In this document: piece after piece, positions 28,403 to 39,535 of the stretch | How positions within the stretch are numbered: the stretch's first letter is position 1 | Layout of the letters: every line of letters starts with the position of its first letter | Assembly: GCF_026262505.1 (NCBI RefSeq) | Contig: NC_067206.1 | Span: 13,760,205 to 13,824,204, forward strand | Source of the DNA: Trichomonas vaginalis G3 | Lineage: Eukaryota; Parabasalia; Trichomonadida; Trichomonadidae | Length of the DNA: 64,000 bases | Direction: 5' to 3' | The notes under the pieces: generated by a model | The model's input: the letters and a program-made list of their open reading frames with translations, nothing else | What the model was told of the DNA's origin: nothing | Database searches by the model: none | Program-made: the position numbers and the translations under genes

Positions 28403-30330
28403 TTTACTAAAACATATTTCAAACAAAGTTTATAGTCAGTAGATATAGGGTGTCCAAAGGTGTGTTTAGCACAAACCTGAATACTGCGAATAGAAATAAA
28501 CAAGTTACATATATATAAAGTTTATTTAAATATAATCACCATTGGATTCAATCACGCGTTCGCAGCGATCGATCCAGGCTTGAAAAGACACGCTTTAAAT
28601 CATCATGAGAAAATTGCTCAAATTGCTCTCTTACAAAATTTTCAAAGATCATCTGGACTCGCGAATTCGCGTCCTTCAGCTCTCTTTTTTAGCGTGCCGA
28701 ATAAATAAAAGTCAGAGGGTGCAATATCAGGTGAATAAATTGGGTTTGGAACAACTTTGACATTGTTTTCCACCAAGTAATTCATTACCTTATGACTTTT
28801 GTGAACTCTTGAATTATCAAAAATGAATTGCAAACTTTTGTTTTTGTTGTTTGGATTTTCTCAAACTCATCAGAATTGATAATTTGAGTAAGAAACATTG
28901 TCAATTAGATACTGAGCATTCATCGTATTAGGTTTTTGAAGAAATATCAATTGCGATGATGCCAATTCACGCCCCAAAAAACCGACAACATCATCATTGG
29001 TGTGTCAATTTTTTTCTTCGGGAATGTTTGCGGATTTTCATCCTTCGGATCCACATGATTTTGGCTTCTGTTGCATATTGAAACCAAGACTCGTCGTCCC
29101 TGTTACTAAAAAGCGAAACTTCTTGATTGATACGCACCCAATATAGAGAGGAGCTCTTTCGAAGATTGGACTCTAGATTTTTTTTGAACTGAATTAAGGT
29201 TGTGCGGAACCCAACGTGTATACGCTAGTTTGTAGTTCAAATAATTGTGCAGATAATAACTGACTGTTTGTAGTGGTATCTTTGTCATCTCCTCTATCCT
29301 TCTGAGTGATGCTCTTGGTCTTCATCTAGCGCTTGAAGAATTGCTTTGATTTTTCTTTGATCCGGCGATTTTTTGTCAATTTTTATGATGGGCGCCTTTT
29401 TGTTCATGAAGTGATACATCCTAACATGATACGTTACAGTGGAATAGCTAGGAGCATCACATACCGAAGCATTTTAACCAATGTCTCGTAGATTTTTTTA
29501 CAGTCTTTGCAATTTTTTTTGCAAGAGCGAGGATGTTTTTTTATGATTCATTAAAAAAATGAAAAAAACCCCGCCAAAATTTCCCGGCGAAACCGCCTCT
29601 TGTCTCAAATTCATTTTATATCCCGGCATGGCGCAAAATACAACATACTCATCATATACATATATTCATATTTTTTATTATATATTTATAATCAGCATAT
29701 ATCTCCTTTAATAGTCTCATATAGAGCGCTGTGCTAAACGCACCTTTGGACACCCTATAGTTTTGTATACTCGTTCGAATATTTATACTTAAACTCAACT
29801 CCTGTAGTTCCTGGTGTTTCAATGATGCGGATGTTACCTATTTTCATGAATAGTGGAGTTTGACCACAGCATTCGATTTCAGGGTCGAGATAGTCAATGA
29901 CACATTGTTTCCCTGTTATTCGTGATATAACATTTTCAAGGTCCTCCTTTGTTAGAATTATTTGGTTCTTGCTTTATAAGATTTGTCAAAAAGCTTCTTA
30001 TCGTCTTTGAGTAAAATTGTTTGGTATAACTGAAGAAGGTAATGGTCTACGTTATCTGAAGGATTTGTTTGAACATTTGTGTAAGGGTTGTCGTTGGCTT
30101 CTCTTGAAAGAATTTGGTCCAGTGGTGGATACTCTAACTTAACATCTGATGTAGCGTTAGCGTTTGAAGCTGAGTTTTAAATTCACCGACTTAAGTTCTG
30201 GTTCTTTTTCTTTCAAGCACTCCGAACTATAGTTCTTTATGACAATATTGTTTGTCGTTCGTGAGTCAACATTTGATGTTGGTTCAATTGGAACATTAAC
30301 GGCACCAGCTAAGATGGATTTGCTTCTCAT
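28399..30330 (-). pseudogene. 204-aa Maverick protein disrupted by a mariner insertion and frameshifts
   Basis: Counterpart of the intact gene at 46,450-47,064. The ATG is at 30330. The coding sequence is broken by frameshifts near 30,175 and 29,972, and by the mariner at 28,446-29,757 placed about 15 codons before the C-terminus. Described under the intact copy. Confidence 0.75.
28446..29757 (-). mobile_element. Tvmar-like mariner transposon, inactive
   Basis: 1,312 bp, with inverted ends TAGGGTGTCCAAAGGTG...TTTAGCACA and TA target duplication at 28,444-28,445 and 29,758-29,759. On the minus strand, fragments of a mariner transposase remain: an N-terminal HTH region (29,288-29,106) and the catalytic FDNSRVHKSHKVMNYL ... 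YSPDIAPSDFYLFG (28,833-28,642). Several frameshifts make it inactive. Length and ends fit the T. vaginalis mariner family. Its absence from copy C shows it inserted after A and C diverged. Confidence 0.9.
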
Positions 30331-30355
30331 TTCATATAGAATAAAAACCTTTTAT

Positions 30356-30754
30356 ATGTATGAAATGAACAATATACTCGACAAGGGTTTGAATGTAAAG
30401 CTAACGAATGAAAATATTGTTAAATTCACTGAGACAGGTGCTGTGTATAAAGATGTAGAACTACTGAACAAAAGAGCTAAGGGAAGAAGCAGGAACATGA
30501 ACAAAGGGTGGAAGCCTATAAAAAATGTCAATGATGGCTCAGGAGGTTCAAACATAAAGTATGCAGAAAGTTATAGAGTTTATGCTCTCAAAGGTGAAAA
30601 GCCTTCATTTAAGAACAGCTATTCTAACGCATATCCTCAAAAGCTAACGGATGGGGAAGTGGATGATATGAATGATAGCAAAAATATTAACAGAAATGGC
30701 GACAGAGATGCATGGAATTTGTTTACCATCAGTCAATTGAAGGTTAAACTTTAA
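30356..30754 (+). CDS. 132-aa hypothetical protein
   Basis: First likely ATG at 30356 (MYEMNNILDKGLNVKLT), 25 bp from the divergent gene. Contains a basic block (NKRAKGRSRNMNKGWKP), a Gly/Ser turn (NDGSGGSN) and ends in TISQLKVKL. Conserved with 47,090 in C, which has one extra codon. Overlaps the ATPase stop by four bases. No family recognised. Confidence 0.6.
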   Translation: MYEMNNILDKGLNVKLTNENIVKFTETGAVYKDVELLNKRAKGRSRNMNKGWKPIKNVNDGSGGSNIKYAESYRVYALKGEKPSFKNSYSNAYPQKLTDGEVDDMNDSKNINRNGDRDAWNLFTISQLKVKL

Positions 30755-31641
30755 AACAATGTTGGTCGTTCCCATGGAATATTTTTGACTTTAATGGTAA
30801 TTAGTCATGATATGAATCTCAAGGTATGAACGAGGAGAGATGAGAGACTTATATGCTTCCCAAATTTCTTCAAAAGGTAATGTTATACCTGACTGTTTCC
30901 AAATGAGTTCAATATCATAACGTGAGAAACCTTGAAAGATAACGAAGTCAGTTATGAGACGTTTTATGTTTAAAGCAAGGAAACGCCATGTTTGCATAAG
31001 TATTGCTACAGTTAAATGGTAATGTCTGACTTTAGTTATGATGTTAGCTAATGGTGAGTCAGGCTTTGACACTAAACCTTTTCCGGCGAAGTCGTCACAA
31101 ACGAGCAGAGTGTTTGAAGGATACTTTTTGAAGGGGTATTTGAAAGTTTTGACAGAATGTAGTTTGTAAGTCGTTTCATATTGTAAACTCCTGAGTATTG
31201 ACGTAAGTGGTGTTTGTCAATAATTCTTTCCATCTCTTCTGAAGTCTTTTGCATTCCTGACTGTATGAACTCTACGATGGCATAATATTTTCTCTTACGT
31301 CGAATGTAACGTTGAAGAAATTCAATGAGTTCACTATCTGGAACTTTAACGACAGAGGCTTGAAACTTTTGACATAAATGTTTTTCGCTGTTGAGTCCAT
31401 AGAGTCTGAAGTTGCTGATATAATGATTTGGTCATAATATGAGTCATTTCCTAAACGTTCTGTTATGAGTATATGACGAATGAGGTTAAATGTCTTACCT
31501 GAGCCCATCTTTCCACAATAGAAATAAACACCATTTGAACAGAACTCATAGTCCTTACTGAAAGGAAGAATGAGAGAAGAGTTAAGTTTGTCTGTAAGTT
31601 TCATTCATGTCTTCATCTACGTCATGTATTAAATGCTTCAT
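30751..31641 (-). pseudogene. Packaging ATPase, copy A, frameshifted
   Basis: ATG at 31641; stop TTA at 30,751. Frames are shifted near 31,605, 31,370-31,380, 31,140 and 30,800 relative to copy C. The Walker A motif GKMGSGKT is intact here, in contrast to copy C. Confidence 0.75.
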
Positions 31642-31657
31642 TTTATCTCCATTAAAA

Positions 31658-32542
31658 ATGCAAGTCAGAAATATTCAGGAACATAGCACCGAGTCTAACT
31701 GAACAAGAGTATAAAGATATACTATGAACACGTTATGATGAAACCAACCAAAATTCAAGAAAGTCAGTATACTTATGAATATCCAAGGCACTGGGTAGAG
31801 TATGTAGGAGGTGAGAAAGCTATTGAAATCAGACAGGTTCGAAGTATTCCAGCAGGAAGAACAATATTATTGAAGAACTTTAATGTTTTGCGGTATAATG
31901 ATGAAACAAAGAAGCAAGATAGTTTCCCTGTTGCTGTGTATGTGAACTAGACCACAGGAGATGACATGAAAGTTTTAATACAAAGCTTCAAACGGTAGTG
32001 AAGAGAACAACTGACTGCGGAAGGGCATCCATTACCTTCAGAAGTTACCATAGCATATAATTTTGAAAACAAACTCAATAGATTTTAAAGTCGTCTCTGC
32101 AAAGAAGTCAGGTTTTACATTTAATGAAGCAGATGTATATTCGAATGAAAACTTCAAAGCTATTGCATGGTTAGATAATGACGATTGCTTTAAGAAAATA
32201 TTTAAATTCAGTGACTCAACGATGTCAATAGATGACCTTCGTGGAATGTTACCATCGACGTTTACAGTTGAAGGTTCAGCAGGATTGCTTACAAGATTGT
32301 CAATTGGTGGTATTTGGTCTCGTGAGAACATTGTTATAAAATCCAGTATAAGTGAATTTGCTGAAGAATCTATATTATGTCTTTCAAACTACATGTATTC
32401 GCCGCCGAAGCATTATAGTATAACAAACTTTGTCAGTAAGTTTAACATAAGACTTGTCGAACCTTCTTCAATGAAAGATGTTGTGCTACCTAAAGATGGA
32501 AAGGATGGACTCATTATTGAAATGATTTTAATAGCATATTAA
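31658..32542 (+). pseudogene. Third jelly-roll-like virion protein, copy A, frameshifted
   Basis: ATG at 31658, 16 bp from the divergent ATPase start. Counterpart of the intact gene at 48,392. Extra bases near 31,671-31,700 and an in-frame TAG region near 31,948-32,070 break the N-terminal half; the C-terminal 159 codons are open. Confidence 0.65.
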
Positions 32543-32767
32543 ATGAGCTTGTTCTTGAAGGTCATTCATGATGAAATAACTGTTGTAGAAGATGTTAGCA
32601 ATTGTTCAGACATTTTGAAGCGTATAGATGATATAAGAAATAAGTTAGATAGACCGCAAAGCGGTGAGGGCGAAGCCCGTGAGAACGCTTATGTTTCATT
32701 GACTTTCTCCAGTAACGAGAACTTTTATGAGATAATATTGAAGAGAGATGATTTTAATATGGTGTAA
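32543..32767 (+). CDS. 74-aa small protein with in-frame double hairpin
   Basis: The ATG directly follows the previous TAA. MSLFLKVIHDEITVVEDVSN ... LTFSSNENFYEIILKRDDF. The middle segment DRPQSGEGEAREN is encoded by a double hairpin. Function unknown. Confidence 0.65.
   Translation: MSLFLKVIHDEITVVEDVSNCSDILKRIDDIRNKLDRPQSGEGEARENAYVSLTFSSNENFYEIILKRDDFNMV
32654..32678. repeat. In-frame double hairpin
   Basis: Hairpins CCGC/AAA/GCGG and GGGC/GAA/GCCC separated by TGA (not in frame as a stop). Copy C at 49,385 has CCGC/AAC/GCGG and GGAC/GAA/GTCC, i.e. compensated stem changes. Confidence 0.85.
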
Positions 32768-33292
32768 ATGGTAGCTTGGGCAGCTTTAGGCGCAATAGGA
32801 ACAAAAGCATTAGCATTTGGAGCAAAAGCACTTGGAGCTTATGAAGCAGTAAATAAAATGAGTGGAGGAAGAGTTTCAAAGACATTAGATGCAAATAAAG
32901 GAAAGATTGGAGGCTGGGTTGCAAAGAAGTTAAGATTAAATAAAATAGGGCTCATAAATAAAGCATCCAATTTGGTTGCGACTGAGTCAGAAAATGCTTT
33001 AGGAAAGGACGATGAGTTTGCAAAACACGCAAAAGACTTTAATGACCAGATGAAAGGTGAAACAATGCATTTAAATAGAGTCGATGGAACTAAAGAAAAT
33101 GTTTCTTCTCCACCAGTAGTTTCCGTATGGTCCCTATGGAATGTATGGAAACCCTTACGAAAGACATTTGACCCATTGACTGGTGACAGTAACTGGTATC
33201 ATTACGGCCGAAGAAGAAAGACAGTCAAGTTGGAGACAGACGTGAAGAAAGCAACTAAAAAGAAACCAAGGAAGAGAGTTATAAAGCAATGA
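32768..33292 (+). CDS. 174-aa minor virion-type protein (copy A)
   Basis: The ATG follows TAA directly (TAAATG). Gly/Ala amphipathic N-terminus, middle helix, Pro/Tyr-rich segment and a basic end (KKATKKKPRKRVIKQ). A 2-bp loss near 33,122 is offset near 33,165, so ~15 residues read out of frame (VSVWSLWNVWKP) compared with copy C, then the frame is restored. Confidence 0.6.
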   Translation: MVAWAALGAIGTKALAFGAKALGAYEAVNKMSGGRVSKTLDANKGKIGGWVAKKLRLNKIGLINKASNLVATESENALGKDDEFAKHAKDFNDQMKGETMHLNRVDGTKENVSSPPVVSVWSLWNVWKPLRKTFDPLTGDSNWYHYGRRRKTVKLETDVKKATKKKPRKRVIKQ

Positions 33293-33300
33293 ATTCAACA

Positions 33301-33352
33301 AGGTTAGAAATGAGGGTAGAAATGAGGTTAGATCTACCCTTCTACCTAAATT
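33301..33352. repeat. Palindrome array, changed-arm variant (GGGTA/TACCC)
   Basis: Core GGTTAGATCTACCC with flanking GGTAGAAATGA and TTCTACC units. Layout as in the GGTGA arrays, but the arm sequence has changed in concert on both sides. Confidence 0.75.
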
Positions 33353-33442
33353 TATTTTGTGTGCTATGTTTTCATACGTGTGAGGGTGGTGATATCATTA
33401 ATTTTAAGTTTATTTTTTATTTATTTATTTTATTTTATATAA

Positions 33443-33680
33443 ATGACGAAAACTATTGAGATAACAAACTACAACGGTCATGAGTTCAAGAATTTGTTCT
33501 TCGTTCCTCGTGAAAAATACATTCTATCAGATACGAGGGAGAAAGGGTAAAGTTAGTTTGAGCGTTTATGAAGGAATGAAGAATGGAAAGTTTATACAAG
33601 CATACGATACAAACGGTAAAACGTTTTCATTAGCTTTGTCAAAACTTACTAACATTTATTTTGACAGTGATTTTTCATAG
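33443..33680 (+). pseudogene. Right-TIR 94-aa-type gene, frameshifted and truncated context
   Basis: ATG at 33443 (MTKTIEITNYNGHEFKNLFF); the frame shifts near 33,525 to VSLSVYEGMKNGKFIQAYDT, ending at 33,680. A diverged relative of the 94-aa genes at 10,894 and 50,148. Its position shows that A's right TIR began here before the junction at ~33,680. Confidence 0.6.
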
Positions 33681-33689
33681 TCCCTTTAA

Positions 33690-33985
33690 TTTTCTATTAT
33701 AAGTACGCAAAGCTTTGCGAGTGTTTACACATTATGAAGATGAGGAAATGTTATGTCCCTTTTCTGCTTTGAAGAGAGTGTCAAATTGTATGCGTCAGGA
33801 GTGTTTGGAGTAAATTGGTAAAAAAGTAGTCGTAAGGTTTATTTTTGTTTGATGTACAACATTTTTGTCAAAGAACTTTTCACTTCAGCTCTGTTAGTAA
33901 TCCAACTTTTGTAGCTTCATTGAACTCTTCTTAAAGACCTCCATGGATGTTGTTCGAATACTTCTTTTCAAGCTCATTATGTAAA
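33690..33985 (-). pseudogene. int: Integrase N-terminal fragment
   Basis: Covers the first ~95 codons of the integrase (compare 42,035-42,322) with several indels. The rest is absent, cut by the junction at ~33,680. Confidence 0.75.
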
Positions 33986-33994
33986 GTTAAGATT

Positions 33995-36900
33995 TTAACA
34001 ACTCATTTCCAGCGTGCATTGTTATATAAGGAGGGCATATAACTTTCCATTACTCTGGGTCTGTAATACAGCTACAACATGTGTATGATTTCCTGCAGTT
34101 CCACAGAAAATACCTGTGCTAACATCTTTGGGGTCATGTGAGATATCAATCTATCTCATTCCCTGTCTATTCGACACCGCTGCAAGATTTAATAAATCTT
34201 TTTTGTTATTGAATGTGAATGGTTTCCTTCCACAGATGTTCTTCCACTGAACCATGCAATTGAAGGAAGGTTTTCAATACCTTTTTTCTTTTCTTTGAAC
34301 CTCCCATCTTCATTGACTGCGTATTAGTAGTGAGAATGGAAAACTGTCAACTATTTCATACATCTACCACCAAATAAAGTGTTTGGATTTATTGGATCTC
34401 ATAGACGTATAAACAGCTCCTATAGGATATATTAAATCATATATGCTCATAAACTCTATATAACAATTCTAAAGAACTTATGTCATTAAATACCATTTGG
34501 AATGTATCTCCCGGATGAAATGTTGCATTTGTTCCACTTTATAATGTAATGTTAGTTCAATAGAATTATCCAGAAAAATTCAAAAGTATCTGGTTGAAGA
34601 CCTCTAACAAATTCAAATGGAGTTGCTGGTTCCATTTATAAATTTCTGTTGTAAATGCATTTGTATCTGGTTTTCGAAAATTTCTTTGATAGTTCTGTAT
34701 CCCACATAAGTTTTGTCGGCTTTACGTCAACATGTGCTGTAGTTCATAGTGCTTCAAAGTTTCTGGCATGACTTTCAATGTTCCTGCACTCTTATCTAAA
34801 TGTTAAGAGGTATCTTTTACGCTTGTACTCGGATTCTCTAAGGTGCACTTGAACCAAGGTCAAGTTCAATATTATTGTCGTCTGCTCTAACAGTATGAAG
34901 GATTTTGTGTATGTTTCTTGTCGCTTTACTGTCTAAGATAGCTTGAAGTTCATTATATCGAGTATTGTGTTTATGAGATGTTCAAACTTTTGTTCGTTCG
35001 TCTCAAGGTTCTGTTTGTCAGCTTTACTTTTAATAGCATCTTCAAAGTTATTTTTGCCTTAACTCTTAACATAAATCTTGGTTCAAAAATACACGTTACA
35101 TTAAAGAGTAGGAAGGCATAAATTTCACCGTATATAAACCAAATGTTTGGTGCTATTAGCTTGTCATACTGTACAGTACAGCTTATGTCATAACCTTTAG
35201 CACGAATGAATTTATATATCTTCTTTCATTAACATTTTTGTTTCTCTTTCACTCCTGTGGTTAAATATCCATGTAGTCCGTTATAATCTGTTCATCTGAA
35301 GTTATATAATGAACATGGTTCTGTTCCGCTTTATATTTAATGAAAGTTTGAAGTTATTTATATCGGAGATGTTGTGTTTATGAGATTTCAACTTGTCTCT
35401 GCGTCAAGTTTTCATTTTTGTCGCTTTTAACTATTTAATTGTAAGCTTGAAGTTCATTTATATTCGGAGATATTGGTGTTTATGTTCTTTATCTGCTTTT
35501 TCGGCTAATTTCTCTTCTATCTCATTTATTTCAAGTCTCATGCCTACCACCACTCCCGAAGAAGTATTTTCTTCAGCTCTTGAAGAACGTCCACTTCGCA
35601 TCTTTGGTGTCAATAATGAGACTTTGAGTTAAAACCTTTCCTGTCTTAATGGATGTTTGTAAAAACTTCTTTCTTCACGTGTTCGGGGTATTGGTCGTCT
35701 CATATCTTGTGAAATCAGAGATGTTGTCATACATTAAGCATATCTGTCTCAAAAGTTCTGCTATTGAATGGAACGAAAGAATACAGAACTTTCATCCATC
35801 TCCTAAAGTCAAGTCTGCTTTCTTAGTATTCTTGAATGTATGCATGAGAACAAGAGTACCTTGGAAAATATTCGAACATATTTCATTAGCTGTTGGTTTT
35901 GGTGGTTCTTTTGGAGTTTCTGTTGTTTCAGTTCCTTCTGAGTTTCTGTTGGAGTTTCTGCACTCTTGACTTCAATGCTCTTGCTCTCAAAGACCTAAAT
36001 GTTAGAGCACCGGGTTTTACAAAGGACTTTATAAATGCTTTAATAGTTCCTGGTAAGTTATTGTTAGCATTAAGTAAGTTCCCTTATGCTTCCATCATGT
36101 ACGTCCCATAGCATATATAAAATCTATACTTTTCTTGTAGTCAGCAATAGACTGACTGTGTTTTTTTAAAGATTTGTCAATACTTTAAGCCAATCTTGAT
36201 GCATGTCTGATACTGAGCCAAGATATCATTTGCTTCCTTTAGTGTATTGTGTTGTCGTAAAGTATCCAATCCCCGTACGTGATTGTTTGCTATACGTCTT
36301 ACAGTATCTATTTGACTCCTTGTTTCTTGCATCCACCAGATAAAGTTTTAATAGTATCCGAACCATTTGAAATGAATTTCAAAGCATTTTTAACGTCATT
36401 AAAACTTCTTCACCAGTACGGCCCATATCTTCCGATTTTGGTATTGAAGACTCCATATGAGCAGCTGTAAACCAGTATTTATAAGGTCCCATATCCATGA
36501 TTTAGCAGTTTTTCATCCTTTCCATCCTTTCCATCCAAACCGTTTTCGCCTTGAGGTCTTGTATTCTTGTATTCCTTGTTGTTCTTTGAGTCCTTGTTTC
36601 CTTGGGTTCCGTGTCACCCTTCTCTCCTTTCGTTCATCTTTATGTTCGTTATAATATTCTATGTCATATGAGGTGTACATCATTACTGCTACCAGCAACG
36701 CCAGAATTTGTTTTCTCATTTCATGACTAAATTCTTTAGGCATTTAATGTTGTCGTCATCGAAGCTCTTAACAATTTCAAATGAGAACATTATTACTTTC
36801 ACTAATGAAGGCATCTACTGTAGAATTTATATATTGCACGTTCCATCATTTATGATGGGAACCTTGCTTGTTGTAATGAAGGGTCATGTGTTAAAAGTAT

Positions 36901-37035
36901 CGAAATCAATGACTTTTTTAGTTTTTTCCATCGTCAATGACTAAATATTGCCTTCAATGGTTAAAGTTGAGTTTCGTTTACTAGTTCATGTGCTCTTTTG
37001 CTTCATTTGTTTCATACGCATATGCAGCAATAGTC
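33995..37035 (-). pseudogene. Fibre protein, third copy, heavily frameshifted
   Basis: Collinear with 42,342-45,428, including the tail-collar region (34,000-34,450), His-x-His repeats and a shortened collagen-like run near 36,540-36,610. Dozens of indels. Confidence 0.75.
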
Positions 37036-37053
37036 AATTTTAATGAGAATAAA

Positions 37054-37815
37054 ATGTTGTTCTATTTGCAAAGTACAGACCCAAACGAATACGGGACAGT
37101 AAAGCTACAACAAACTTAGGTCTTCAGAATGAAGCGCTTGCTTTCAGAGTTGTTGACTTCAATACTATCGCAACTTTTGTCATAACAGATGAAACAGATT
37201 TCATGGAGTTTTGAAATAGATGGAAAGAAGCATGAATAAGATTTCACAATAGTAGAATATAAGATGGAAACATTTAGCTGGAGTGTTTAAATGCTCTCAT
37301 AATACTACAATAAACAAGGATAACGAAGAAAACTTAATGAATGTTAAACTTATTGAGGAGTTTTGAAGTTCATTTAGTGAAGGAGTTAAGATACCAAGAA
37401 TGAGTCATGAGTAATTCTTCTTGGGAGATACCATATGACATTTCTTTGAAAAGTGTTGACAAAACGATTGAGATGAAATCTGTTCCATACGTATGTTATG
37501 GAATTGTTTATACATTGAGTCAAAAATAGCTAATGTCAGGTATTTCAGGAGTTAATAGTAAAGGTTCAGTAGAATATAATCTTTCTGTTATGAAGTAAAT
37601 TCAATGTTCATTCCAAACGTTCCTGTCATAGCAACTCATTTAGGTAAGTGGGTTCGCATTAGTCCCTCATAATTTGAAAGACATGCATTCAGACTTGTTG
37701 ACTTTCAAGGAGCCTGTAGAACTGAAAGGCACCAGTGCGAATGACTGTTGAAGTTGACTTTTTAGAAAATATTAAATGCAACAGCTTACAAGAGAACTCA
37801 GAGCTAAAAAATATA
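37054..37815 (+). pseudogene. Penton-like protein, third copy, frameshifted
   Basis: Starts ATGTTGTTCTATTTGCAAAG at 37,054 like the other two copies; indels near 37,110, 37,214, 37,236 and 37,250 onwards break the frame. Confidence 0.75.
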
Positions 37816-38039
37816 AAGTATGAATGTTATGTATAGGTCATGAACTTTGGTTTGTTGCTGTTTGATGAAACAAATGATTAGTTATGTCAGTCAAGAGAAC
37901 AGAAAAAGGCGTCAAGCGCGAGCGCAAAGCGCTATATGTGTTAGTGAAAACTGCACCAAGTCAATAAGATTAGTTTGCTTATGAAGATGAGAGTTCGATA
38001 CTGTTGAAGAAGTTTTGGATAGTATACAAATTGCTTTAA
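37776..38039 (+). pseudogene. 89-aa-type small protein, third copy
   Basis: Carries the double-hairpin insertion (37,908-37,935) as in copy C but with damaged arms, plus other indels. Confidence 0.7.
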
Positions 38040-38642
38040 TTTACTAAAAACATATTTCAACAAAGTTTTATATTCTGTTGAAAGTTTTGTATACTCTTCG
38101 AATATTTATACTTAAACTCAAACTCCTGTAGTATCCTGGTTTTCAATGATGCGGATGTTACCTATTTTCATGAATGTTGGCGTTTGACCACAGCATTCGA
38201 TTTTCAGGGTCGAGATAGTCATGACACATTGTTTCCCTGTTATTCGTGATATAACATTTTCAAGGTCCTCCTTTGTTTGAATTATTTGGTTCTTGCTTAT
38301 AAGATTTGTCAAAGCTTTCTATGTCTTTGAGTAAATTGTTTGTATAACTGAAGAAGGTAATGGTCTACGTTATCTGAAGGATTTGTTTGAACATTTGTGT
38401 AAGGGTTGTCGTTGGCTTCTCTTGAAAGAATTTGGTCCAGTGGTGGATACTCTAACTTAACATCTGATGTAGCGTTAGCGTTTGAGGAGCTGTGTTTAAT
38501 TCCGGACTTAAGTCTGGGTTCTCTTTTCAAACACTCCGAACTATAGTTTCTTATGAAATATTGTTTGTCGTTCGTGAAGTCAACAATTTGATGTTGTTCA
38601 ATTGGAACATTACGGCACCAGCTAAGATGGATTTCTTCTCAT
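38036..38642 (-). pseudogene. 204-aa-type protein, third copy
   Basis: Collinear with 46,450-47,064, with indels near 38,125, 38,200, 38,310, 38,330 and 38,490. No mariner insertion, so it groups with copy C. Confidence 0.7.
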
Positions 38643-38666
38643 TTCATATAGAATAAAACCTTTTAT

Positions 38667-39065
38667 ATGTATGAAATGAACAATATACTCGAAAGGGTTT
38701 GAAATGTAAAGCTAAACGAATGAAATATTGTTGAATCTCACTGAGACAGGTGTTGTGTATAAAGATGTAGAACTACTGAACAAAAGACTAGGGAAGAAGC
38801 AGGAATATGAACAAAGGGTGGAAGCCTATAAAAATTTATGTCAATGATGGCTCAGGAGTTCAAACATAAAGTATGCAGAAAGTTATAGAGTTTATGCTCT
38901 CAAAGGTGAAAAGCCTTCATTTAAGAACAGCTATTCTAACGCATATCCTCACGAAGAGAGTGGGGAAGTGGATGATATGAATGACAGCAAAAAATATTAA
39001 ACAGAAATGGCGACAGAGATGCATGGAATTTGTTTTACCATCAGTCATTGAAGGTTAAACTTTAA
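38667..39065 (+). pseudogene. 133-aa-type protein, third copy
   Basis: Collinear with 47,090-47,491; the frame is broken near 38,695, 38,715 and 38,955. Confidence 0.7.
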
Positions 39066-39535
39066 AACAATGTTGGTCGTTCCCATGGAATATTTTTGAC
39101 TTTAATGGTAAGTCAGTCATGAATGAATCTCAAGGTATGAACGAGGCAGATGAGAGACTTATATTGCTTCCCAAATTTCTTCAAAAGGTAATGTTATAAC
39201 TGGTTTCCAAATGATTCAATATCATAACGTGGAAACTTGAAAGATAACGAAGTCAGTTATGAGACGTTTTAATGTTTAAAAGCAAGGAAACGCCATGTTT
39301 GCATAAGTATTGCTACAGTTAAATGGTAATGTCTGACTTTAGTTATGAATGTATTAGCTAATGGTGAGTCAGGCTTTGACCCTCAAACCTTTTTCCGGCG
39401 AAGTCGTCACAAACGAGCAGAAGTATTTGAAGGATACTTTTTGAAGGGGTATTTTGAAAGTTTTGAAAGAATGTAGTTTGTCAGTCGTTTCATATCGTAA
39501 ACTCCTGAGTATTGACGTAAGTGTGTTTGTCAATA
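39062..39535 (-). pseudogene. ATPase C-terminal fragment, third copy
   Basis: Matches 47,488-47,960 with many indels; ends at the junction with the primase fragment, so the P-loop half is missing. Confidence 0.75.

Larger units (their letters stand above)
10701..33680 (+). mobile_element. Maverick/Polinton A (family 2), nearly complete, ~23 kb
   Basis: The left end AGTTAGTAT interrupts an integrase ORF. The element carries a TIR with a 94-aa gene, MCP, PolB, integrase, fibre, ATPase and penton-like genes. Its right end repeats the left end in inverted orientation from about 33,300 (palindrome array, the CACACGTATGAAAAC stretch, a 94-aa-like gene) but breaks off at about 33,680, before the terminal hairpin. 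Numerous 1-2 bp indels against copies B and C disrupt PolB, MCP, fibre and ATPase. No matching target duplication can be tested, because the right terminus is absent. Confidence 0.85.
33680..39535. repeat. Degraded duplicate of 42,050-47,960
   Basis: The segment follows copy C base by base from the integrase N-terminus to the middle of the ATPase, but with a single-base gain or loss every few tens of bases and comparatively few substitutions. It starts abruptly at ~33,680 within A's right end and stops at ~39,535 within the ATPase, where a primase fragment begins. Both junctions are non-biological in appearance, without termini or repeats. Poor-quality assembled reads are at least as likely as true decay. 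Confidence 0.8.

Noticed and set aside
28446-29757. Introns or spliced gene across the mariner
   Set aside because: Copy C lacks the segment entirely; TA duplication and inverted ends show an insertion, not an intron.
33716-33734. CGCAAAGCTTTGCG-type palindrome in the integrase as another double hairpin
   Set aside because: It is a single palindrome that arises by substitutions relative to copy A with no length change, so not an insertion of the same class.
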